64,000 bases of DNA from Emiliania huxleyi CCMP1516. Its lineage: Eukaryota; Haptophyta; Isochrysidales; Noelaerhabdaceae. Shown piece by piece: positions 52,601-60,411 of the stretch. Within the stretch, counting starts at the first letter, position 1; each line of letters starts with the position of its first letter. The stretch is from contig NW_005202176.1 of assembly GCF_000372725.1 (NCBI RefSeq), positions 44,409 to 108,408 on the forward strand, in the 5' to 3' direction. A program made the position numbers and the translations under genes. A model generated the notes under the pieces. It did not search any database, had not been told where the DNA came from, and saw only the letters and a list, made by a program, of their open reading frames with translations.

Positions 52601-53277
52601 CGCCCACGCAGCAGGAGCGCGCCTCCGCCCGGGAGGGCGAGGCGGTCCCGCCCGTCCTCATCCTCGAGGTTGTCGCGGCGGCGGGCTTCCTCGTCGTGGT
52701 CGGCGTCATCGCGCTCCTCTTCTGCCGCCGCCGCGCGGGCGAGGAGGGGGCGGCCAAGGAGGCGGCGGAGGAGGGCGGCCCCGCGGCGTTTGACTGGGCC
52801 GGCCGCCCCCTCAAGCCCGCCTCCAAGAAGGCGGCGCGCAGCAGCCTCATCTCCAAGCCGTCGCGGATCGCCGTGCGCGCGACCATCGACCCGAGCGTCG
52901 CGGCCGCGAACCGGAACCCAAAGGCGCTCGACCGCGCCCGGATGAGCCGCAAGAGCAGTCTCCCGGTGATCATCGACCACCCCGTCACCGAGCTGTCCAC
53001 GGTCAGCGCGGGCGCAGAGCCCTCGGGCGGCGCGTCGAGCAGCTCGGTGCCCGCGAACCCCTTCCTCCAGCCCGCCGAGCCGCCCGCGCCGCCGCCGCCG
53101 GTGGTGAGGGAGATGACGCCGGCGCCCGCATCGCGGGGGCTCGCGGCCGCGGACGGCGAGGTTGAGGTGAGCAACCGCAACGAGATGTACGACGCGCTCG
53201 ACATCCCGCCGGTGCTGTCGCCGAGCGACCGCGTGTCGCCCGACGACGACATCCAGGTCGCTGTGGTGCAGGTGTGA
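49691..53277 (+). CDS. Receptor-like membrane protein with Cys/Asp repeats and apple-like domain, 6 exons
   Basis: The gene model is join(49691..50073,50166..50305,50378..50443,50665..50844,50997..51194,51263..53277), 993 residues, with all splice sites GT-AG and in frame. A short hydrophobic N-terminus (MSILFALAPLA) may be a signal peptide. Six repeats follow of the form C-x3-C-x6-D-G-E-C-D-D-G-G-x-G-S-x-Y-x2-C-x2-G-x-D-C-x-D-C-G, e.g. CYHSSDGECDDGGAGSQYSL. They are joined by Pro-rich linkers and the Asp pattern suggests Ca2+ binding, as in LNR-type repeats. Next is an apple/PAN-like domain (HCAAACGRLFGCKFFLYGKG), then an extracellular region with LLTYTVYFSPRIELSDVEAA. A transmembrane helix (VVAAAGFLVVVGVIALLFC) with a following CRRR stop-transfer and a 170-residue cytoplasmic tail complete it. 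Intron 3 is a CCCTCTCC repeat. Cell-surface adhesion or sensing is inferred. Confidence 0.85.
50476..50570 (+). repeat. (CCCTCTCC)n minisatellite in receptor intron 3
   Basis: About ten imperfect CCCCTCTC units form most of the intron 50444-50664 and act as an extended polypyrimidine stretch before the CCCGCAG acceptor. Confidence 0.9.
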
Positions 53278-53945
53278 AGGTGCACACACAAGTTGCTTGC
53301 TTGACAGGCCGACGCGGGGCATATTACTGTACGCTGGGGCGAGGCCCGCTCGGACCGCGTTGTACGATCTCTCGGGTACAATTCTCGCAGTGCGCACAGG
53401 GGTCGGCTGAGGAGTGGGGTGAGCAAGCGCAGAGTGGAGTCAGAGTTGTGTGCGTGTGTGGATCCGATTCCTGTCTGTGAGGCTGAGCGCAGCTGTGCGG
53501 CTGCGGGAGAGGGGCGATCTGGGTTTCGCATATCGCACTGCGTGGCACGCCGGTGGCCGGTGCGAGTGTGTGTGAGACTGACGGAGAGCCCACACCGCTC
53601 TCTATACGTGAACGTGTGCAGAGAGAGTAACGGCCTTTACGTGGGGGGGGGCGCCACACACACCTGTAGCATGTGTGCATAAGCGGGAACCGCGTTCTTG
53701 TGCTTTTGTGCGTTGTGGGTTGCGCGTTTTCTTTTTTGCCTCCTTACAAGTTGAAGTTACACGTGTTCGTGTAAAAATTACGTCCTTGATTTGTTAAACT
53801 TAAATTTCTCTACAAGACATAATAGTAAATCGACAAAACGAGAGCAGACGGGCATCCACAGAACGCAATTCGGAGGTGGCTCGTGGTGGGGCGCGTGCGC
53901 AACAAATGTTAGCAAAACCGCACGAGAAACGACTACTCCCTTCCA
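53278..53945. other. Convergent 3' intergenic region
   Basis: It lies between the receptor (+) and PPIL4 (-) genes. The AT content rises near 53720-53830; no gene seen. Confidence 0.45.
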
Positions 53946-54630
53946 TCAGTCCCGCCGGCGTCGGTCGCGGTCGCGGCTCCGCGAGCGCGAGCGCCGCCGC
54001 TCCTTCCGGTCGCGGCGGTCCCTCTCCCTGTCCCGGTCCCTATCCCTGTCCCGGGAGCGGGACCTGCGCTCCCGCCGGTCGCGGTCCGCTCCTCTCGGCG
54101 GAGGGCCTTGTGGGGCAGGGGCCGACCGCGCAGGGGGGCCGGGAGGGGGGCCGACGGCGACGCTCCACGTCCTCTCCTTGTCGTGCAGCCGGACGCCCAT
54201 CCCTCGAAGCTGGTCGCGCAGCTGGTCCGCCGTCTGGAAGTCGCGGTTCAGCTTTGCGCGGTGCCTCGCCGACAGGAGCTTCTCGATCTGCTCGGCGTCG
54301 CACGGCGCGCCGACGTCGCCGACGCGCTGGTAGTCATGGCCGCCTCCGCCCCCGCGCGGCCCTCCGCCGCCGCCGCCGCCGCCGCCGCGCGGCCCTCCGC
54401 CCCCTCCTCCCGCCTCGTATGCGGGCATCGCCTCCTTGCGCCGCCGCTTGTTCCAGAGGTGCGAGACGGACTGCGAGAAGTCGACCTAAGGTGAGGTAAG
54501 GTAAACTTCTCCACACACACGAGGTGGTGGGGCAAGGGGGGGCGACCCTCGCGTCTCCACGTCTAACGACACGAGCGCCGCGGCATTCAAAGTGCAAGGC
54601 CCAGTGCGCGTGGGTGAGCGGTGTGTGTGT

Positions 54631-54703
<73 letters not shown>

Positions 54704-55866
54704 GTCGACCTTGATGCGGCGGTCGTCGATGAGAGCGCCGTCCATCTTGAAGTAGGCCTGCGTGCACGCCTCCTCCGTCTCAAACTCGATGAAGGCGTAG
54801 TTGAGCGAGTCGCCTGAAGCCGGCGCGGGGGCGGGGTCGGCGGCGCTGGCATCGCGGCGTCCGAGTCCCCTCGGCGGCTACGGCGCCCGTCTTGAAGTCG
54901 CGGATCACCTGCTCACAGCAGACGGCGTGAAGCGCGCCTCCTCACCGCAGCTCGCCGCCCCGCCGCCGCGGCGTCGCCTCGCACGAGGTGATTGCGCCGA
55001 AGCGGCCAAAGATGATGTCGAGGTCGTCGTCCTCTGTCACCGGGTTGAGCTTGCACACAAAGAGCACATTCTTGGGCGGCTCGACGTCCGCGTCGGGGAG
55101 GTCGCCCAGCATCTCTAGCACCTCCGCGCGCGACTTGGCCGCCTTGACGCGCAGCGCCTCGTCCTGCGCCGCCTATCCACACGCTCGTGCGCCGGTGGCG
55201 AGGGGGACGCCTCGACGCTGCGCCGCCGCCGCCCTGCGCGACCGGGTCGTCCTCGCCGTCGCCGCCCAGCTCCTCGTCGTCGGCGAGGCGCTCGCGGTCC
55301 TGCTGCCGGTGCAGCTCCGACGGCGGCGGAGACGCGTCCGGCACCTCGAGCCCCGGCGGGTCGTCAAACGGGTCGTCGAGCACAATCGTGTGCCTCACGC
55401 GGATGTTGCGGAAGGGGCGGCCGTCCGGGTCGCAGTAGGCGGCGCCGATCTTGCGCGCCACGTCGAGCCCCTCCGCCACCTCGCCAAAAATTGTGTACTT
55501 GTCGTCGAGGTGCTCCTGCGCGTGGTCGCCCACCGTGATGAAGAACTGCGAGCCGTTGGTGTTGGGGCCGGACGAGGCCATCGAGACGACGCCGGCGCGG
55601 TCGTGGCGGAGGGAGCGGCGGAACTCGTCCTCGAAGAAGCGCGCCTGATCGCCGTACAGCAGCCCGTAGAGGGAGGAGCCGCCCGTGCCCGAGCCGGTCG
55701 GGTCGCCGGTCTGGATCAGCGCGCCGGCCTGCACGTTGTGGAAGAGGCAGTGGTTGTAGTACTTGACCTTGCACAGCTTGAGGAAGGACTTGCACGCGAT
55801 GGGCGCCTCCTCCGTCCGCAGGTCTATCACGATGTCGCCGACGCTGGTCTCTAGGAGCACGCTCAT
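53946..55866 (-). CDS. PPIL4: PPIL4-type nuclear cyclophilin with RRM, 5 exons
   Basis: The gene model is complement(join(53946..54485,54710..54813,54887..54908,54978..55172,55240..55866)), 495 residues (human 492). The cyclophilin domain starts [20 protein letters not shown] and contains [28 protein letters not shown] and [13 protein letters not shown]. The family-specific linker is [15 protein letters not shown]. The RRM reads [64 protein letters not shown] and [14 protein letters not shown]. The C-terminus has Gly-rich blocks, an unusual helix like that of CysRS anticodon regions ([18 protein letters not shown]) and an RS/RD tail. Expected role: a spliceosome-associated peptidyl-prolyl isomerase. 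Introns 1-3 are GC-AG (67, 69 and 73 nt). Intron 4 is GT-AG (224 nt), holds a (CA)n tract on the coding strand, and is flanked by an 11-nt direct repeat AGGTCGACTTC. Confidence 0.92.
54622..54701 (-). repeat. (GT)n microsatellite, (AC)n on the coding strand of PPIL4 intron 4
   Basis: About 40 GT dinucleotides on the + strand lie directly after the donor GTCGACTTC in PPIL4 intron 4. Confidence 0.95.
54909..54945 (-). repeat. TGTGAACAG-type core in PPIL4 intron 2
   Basis: On the gene strand it starts GTGAGGAGGCGCGCTTCACG and ends CTGCTGTGAGCAG, matching the layout of the DNA-PKcs and GT31 intron cores. It forms the 3' part of the 69-nt intron 54909-54977. Confidence 0.7.
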
Positions 55867-55984
55867 TGGTCCACGGAGTGCCGCTCGACCTCGAGCCGCG
55901 CTGGCCTCAAGCGCAGAGAGGCAACCCGCAGCAAAAGAAAAAAAGTCTTACGGCAAAACTCCCTCGCACAACACTGTCTTATCT

Positions 55985-56110
55985 TGCGCCGCCTGAGGGT
56001 AGGCGACGGCTAACACCACACTTCTCCCCTAAAATCCCTGTGTGGTGGCGGCGTACCGTCCTCCCATCCCTCCCTTGGGTTGTCTGTTTTCGTTCTTTCT
56101 TTCTTCTGCC
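55985..56110 (-). repeat. Dispersed upstream repeat, copy 3
   Basis: On the minus strand it reads CACCACACAGGGATTTTAGG and ends TAGCCGTCGCCTACCC. It lies 120 nt upstream of the PPIL4 ATG on the same strand as that gene. Confidence 0.8.
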
Positions 56111-56407
56111 GCCTTTTTTGCCGGTTCACGGAGCTTTTTTGCTAATAACACGAGCTTCTTTTTCTCGACGACCGTTTTTCTGCCGCCTTTTTTGCCGGTG
56201 TATGCACGAGCTCCGCGTCCGGGCGCTGCCGCCACCGGGAGCGGCGGCGGGGAGCGGAGGGCGGACGATCGTGTACTCTCTGTTTACATTTCCGCGGCGC
56301 CCCTACCGCTCGCCTGCGCCCTGATCGTCCTTCCAAAATCCTGCTCGTGCAGGTGTGGACCCTGTCTGGGCCTGTATATACTTTTCCGTACAGTGTTGTG
56401 TGTCCGT

Positions 56408-56640
56408 TAGCTCCGAGTAGAGGGGGCGTTCTGCAGTTAAGGGGAAACCCGGTACACGGAACTAACCCTCGGAGACCCGTGTTTACTTTACGGCCCTTGC
56501 CCTACGAACGCGCACCCCCCGGGGCTAGGGCTCTCTTGCCCGCAACCCGATGCCGATCATCCGGCCCGCTGGGTGCGCTTCTCAGCTCCCCGGCCCTGGA
56601 TGTGAGGTTACCGACCGCACTCCCAAGTGCTCCAAGTGCC
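56408..56640 (+). repeat. 240-nt dispersed repeat, copy 2
   Basis: Same ordered blocks as 48128-48372, including AGCTCCGAGTAGAGGGGG and TCCCCGGCCCTGGATGTG, with scattered substitutions and small deletions. Confidence 0.88.
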
Positions 56641-57127
56641 CCCCCGCCGCCCGCGCGGCTCCAAGTGCCCTCCGAGGAAGAATTTTTGCGATGGAATTGG
56701 CGGCGATAATGTGTGCCCAGACATCACATAAATCAAGGAGTTTCTGTGTAAGCGGGAGAGGTGCGTGGCGCGTGGAGAGGAGAGTTGCGTGCGGGGGGGG
56801 CTTCCATCGTCACTCCCGAGCTCCGAGCAGCGAGCTCGTGCGCTCTCCGCGCCACTTTGTGTAACAATCAACGAGTCTCTCCTGGGTCACTCGTACGCCG
56901 ACATAGACTCAAAACAAACCACGCCCGTCACACATGCAACTGTAAACACGGGCAATGTCGTCTCGCTCTCCCTCTCGCGTCTCGGCTCTACGACTACGTT
57001 CCCCAGTAACCGCTCTATCGCCGGCGGCGCCACCTCTCTACGGCTCTACGCGGCGCTCTCTGGGCTTCGCGCACCGCTGCGGTAGGCCACAAAGAATGTG
57101 AAAAACGCACCTCAGCCCAACCGCACC

Positions 57128-58807
57128 TCAGCCCTGCGTGCGGTTCCCCTTGAGCTCCGCCACCTGGTCGAGCGCGTCGCCGAGCAGCCCCTTGGCCACG
57201 CCGAGGTCGCGCAGCTGCTCCACGCCGCCGCTCGCCCGCACCTCGGCGGCGTTGTCGGCCACGTAGCGGCGGCACTGCGCGAGGAGCCGCCCATCGCCCG
57301 TCATGTGCGCCGCCTCGAGCAGCGGCACGGCGCTCGCCGGCCCGACGCTCTCCTGCAGCGCCTGCGCGCAGAGCAGCTCGAGGCGCGGCACCTGGTACAT
57401 CTGCGCCAGCTGCCGCAGGTCGAGCGCGCGCTGCGCTCTGCCGCCCCCCTCCTCGCCGAGGTCGAGCTGGTCGGTGCAGAGGTAGCGGACGAGGGCGGTG
57501 AAGGTGGCGAGGTCCGTGTTGCGCACCGTGACCTCGGCGGCGTCGCGCTCCTTCATGCCGATGCCGAACATGGTCCGAAAGAACACGGACCGCACGCAGA
57601 GGACGCACTTGCTCACGTGCTCGTAGCGCTCCTCGTCATCGCCGACGATGAAGGTGACCTTGCCCTCTGGGAGGGAGGCGTCGCCACAAGTCTTTCCGAG
57701 GTCGGCCACCAGGGTCGAGGGCGGCACCACAATCGGCGCGAAGGTGGGAGGCGGAGGAGGCGCCGACACGCAAACCTGGCGGAGGCCACCGTCTTTCGTG
57801 CAAACCAGCAGCGTGCTGCCGTCGGCGCTGACGGCGACGCCGAGTGGGTTGCGGAACTGCGCCGTGCCGCCCACGCCATCGGCACTGCCCTCGGTGCCGC
57901 TGCCAGCGAGCGTCGTCACCGCGCCCGTCGCCACCTCGACCCGCCGGATCTTGTGGTTGTTGGCGTCTGTCACAAACAGCGCGCTGCCGTCCGGGCTGAT
58001 GGCGACGTCGCTTGGGAGGTGGAACTGCGCCGCGCCGCCCACGCCGTCAGTGCTGCCGCGAGTGCCGCTGCCCGCGAGAGTGGTCACCGCACCAGTCGCC
58101 ACCTCCACCCGGCGGATCTTGTGGTTGCCGAAGTCCGCCACAAACATAGCGCTGCCGTCCGGGCTAATGGCGACGTCGATTGGGCTGTAGAACTGCGCCG
58201 CGCCGCCCACGCCATCAGTGCTGCCCTCGGTGCCGCTGCCCACGAGCGTCGTCACCGCGCCCGTCGCCACCTCCACCCGCCGGATCTTGTGGTTGTGTGA
58301 GTCAGCCACAAACAGAGCGCTGCTGTCTGGGCTGATGGCGACGCCGCTTGGGACAGTGAACTGCGCCGCGCCGCCCACGCCTTCAGCACTGCCCACGGTG
58401 CCGCTGCCCGCGAGAGTGGTCACCGCGCCCGTCGCCACCTCCACCCGGCGGATCTTGTGGTTGAACATGTCCGCCACAAACAGCGCGCTGGCGTCCGGGC
58501 TAATGGCGATGCCGCGGAGGCTGGCGTCCTCCAGGCTTGCCACGCTGCGAACTCGGCCGGCCGCAGAGACGTGCAGCACCGAGCCCTTGCTCCCGACGTA
58601 CCAAGCGCCCGCGCGATCGCTTGTGACGCCGAGTGGTTTGATCGATGCCAGAGGGCCGTCCTCGCCCTCGAGCGGCAGCGTGGTGACCTGGCCGACGACG
58701 GGCGCGCCAAAGAGGGGCGCCTCGAAGCCATCCGCGACCGCCGCAGCCCCGTCCGATTCGCCGTCCTCGCCGGCGGTGCGGGCGCGCTTGCGGGCGGCGG
58801 ACGCCAT
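57128..58807 (-). CDS. NHL-repeat and BTB/POZ-domain protein
   Basis: The ATG at 58807 opens a 559-residue intronless frame. Residues about 60-330 form an NHL-type beta-propeller built from near-identical repeats of about 55 residues. Each contains GVAISPDGSALFVAD, NHKIRRVEVATGAVTTLAGS and GVGGAAQF. The DNA of the four central repeats (57915-58470) is also nearly identical, so they were recently duplicated or homogenised. A BTB/POZ domain begins at VTFIVGDDEERYEHVSKCVL (residue about 375) and is followed by BACK-like helices (LLCAQALQESVGPASAVPLL). BTB proteins of this kind usually act as CUL3 ubiquitin-ligase adaptors, with the propeller as substrate binder. The target is unknown. Confidence 0.85.
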   Translation of the reverse strand: MASAARKRARTAGEDGESDGAAAVADGFEAPLFGAPVVGQVTTLPLEGEDGPLASIKPLGVTSDRAGAWYVGSKGSVLHVSAAGRVRSVASLEDASLRGIAISPDASALFVADMFNHKIRRVEVATGAVTTLAGSGTVGSAEGVGGAAQFTVPSGVAISPDSSALFVADSHNHKIRRVEVATGAVTTLVGSGTEGSTDGVGGAAQFYSPIDVAISPDGSAMFVADFGNHKIRRVEVATGAVTTLAGSGTRGSTDGVGGAAQFHLPSDVAISPDGSALFVTDANNHKIRRVEVATGAVTTLAGSGTEGSADGVGGTAQFRNPLGVAVSADGSTLLVCTKDGGLRQVCVSAPPPPPTFAPIVVPPSTLVADLGKTCGDASLPEGKVTFIVGDDEERYEHVSKCVLCVRSVFFRTMFGIGMKERDAAEVTVRNTDLATFTALVRYLCTDQLDLGEEGGGRAQRALDLRQLAQMYQVPRLELLCAQALQESVGPASAVPLLEAAHMTGDGRLLAQCRRYVADNAAEVRASGGVEQLRDLGVAKGLLGDALDQVAELKGNRTQG

Positions 58808-58963
58808 GCAGGAACCAACGCACCAACGCCAAGGGCTGGATTCGGGTCCAGGACTTGGTGTGGCACTTCTTTGAGCGCCTAGAAAACTAACTCACTTGGA
58901 AGGCTCGAGAAGTTCCCCATGTGCAGTAAGGCGCGCGCGCACATGCACAACAACACCAAAAAA

Positions 58964-59128
58964 CTAAAAAGTCCACGTCGCCGGTTCCGGTCGCAGCACC
59001 TTTGCCAGCGCCCGCAGCGTGGCCCACACCTTTCGCGGCGTGCTGATCGACACGCGGTCGCCCCCCGCGCTCAGGTTGTCGAAGCCGCGGCGCGCGAGCT
59101 CCGTCAGATAGTCGCGGTACAACTCGAC
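58964..59128 (-). pseudogene. Orphan terminal exon, possibly phytoene/squalene synthase family
   Basis: After an acceptor-like TGCATGCACACAG on the minus strand, the frame reads VELYRDYLTELARRGFDNL, SAGGDRVSISTPRKVWATLR and ALAKVLRPEPATWTF before a stop at 58966-58964. The pattern lYxxyLxxlxxxGfDnf...RVxxsxxxKxxxxxxA fits the C-terminus of trans-prenyltransferases (phytoene/squalene synthase, HpnD-like). No upstream exons with the catalytic DxxxD motifs occur within the next 1.3 kb, which is repeat-rich. I therefore call it a gene fragment. The family call is tentative. Confidence 0.35.
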
Positions 59129-59334
59129 CTGTGTGCATGCAACTACAGCTCGAGCTGGTGTGTGCAGTGTGTGCATGGATGCAACTTCTCGAGTGTCCGT
59201 GCGTGCGATCTGGGCGACTGGGCCCCGGGGATGTGCTTTTGTGTAGTGCATGCACACAGAGTCTCAGAACTCTCTCAGAACGAGGCCGAGGAGAGCGATG
59301 AGTCAGAGGATGAAACAGCAGGAGAGAGAACGAC

Positions 59335-59530
59335 GATAACGGGAAGAACGCGAGGTGGCATGAAGGTCGCTGCGAGAATTGGCGAGGGAAGACTCTGCGA
59401 AGAGAGATAGGAAGAGGCAGACGCCCAAGGGTGGGCGACGGCTAGCACCCCACTCCCCTCCTTAAAATCCCTGTGTGGTGGCGGCGTGCCGTCCTCCCAG
59501 ATCCCTCCCTTGGCTTCTCTTTTTTTGACA
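59335..59530 (-). repeat. Dispersed upstream repeat, copy 4
   Basis: On the minus strand it contains CACCACACAGGGATTTTAAG, GCTAGCCGTCGCCCACCCTT and the extended part ending ACCTTCATGCCACCTCGCG, shared with copy 1. It is upstream of the minus-strand NHL-BTB gene, with the orphan exon in between. Confidence 0.8.
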
Positions 59531-60411
59531 CGACAAGGGCGCAGCCTGGGAGAGAGATTTTTGAAAACCAACAAGAAATCACGCCTCTCACAGTGATTTG
59601 GGCTCGGCAGCTTGTCAGCCCTTCGAGTCAGCCCTCAGCCGAAGCTGGGGCCGGTCCCGTAGCCGAGAGAGCCCGCGTCGATGAGTTCGACGTGGTCGGG
59701 GGGCCTTGCGGAGAGGCCAGCGAGTTGGCGATCGCTGTACTTCATGGGGGTCATCAAGTGACCGCGACTGACAAGCCAGAGGTCGATACTCTGGACGACC
59801 CATTGGATGCCACGAATGCCTGAAGGAGAGGGAGGCGAGGCCAGAGGCAGACTCAGCTGCTCTCGGGTGATCTCGCTTTGGGAGAGAGAGACAGACAGAG
59901 AGATTTTTTTTCGCTTTGGTGGCTGAAGGCCCGATGGTCCTGTCATTCGCGTTCCGAGTCGTGGGGGTAGAAGATTGCGGGGGGGGGGGGGGGGGGTCGT
60001 GTCAGCACTTCCTTGAAGTACAGCGGACCGCCAGGCTCGCCGGCAGCATCCGCAGGGAGGCAGCATATCAGGCACCAGTCTTCTGGATGGAGAGCTTGAC
60101 ACGAGCCACAGCCGCGGTTCTTTGAGAGACTGAGAGAGAGCTTTCGGTTCTTTCGGACTGGCGGAGACAAAAGAAAAGTTTTGAGTTGTTCATACCGTCG
60201 TCCCCCTGCCTGTGTCCCTGATCGTCCTTCCAAGCACCTGCTTTTATTTCTACTCTCGTGAGCTGTGAACAGACGCACTTGCCTTCGGGGGCAAGTACCC
60301 AAATCCGCTAGGTTGGGCGTGCTTTCACAGCATCGCGCGAGTATTTTATTTCCCGTCGTGCAGCACTGTCGACGGCGTCCACTGTGACCGCAACCCGACC
60401 TGGATACACAT

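Larger units (their letters stand above)
55867..57127. other. Upstream region of PPIL4 with two dispersed repeats
   Basis: It contains copy 3 of the upstream repeat (55985-56110, minus) and copy 2 of the 240-nt repeat (56408-56640). A TTTTTGCCGG(T/C) duplicate occurs near 56114 and 56188. I see no gene. Confidence 0.55.
58808..60411. other. Repeat-rich region with one orphan exon
   Basis: It holds the PSY-like terminal exon (58964-59128), copy 4 of the upstream repeat (59335-59530), a GAGAGATTTTT block (59549-59600) related to the 49315 repeat, and a poly-G run (59980-59995). No complete gene is seen. Confidence 0.5.
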
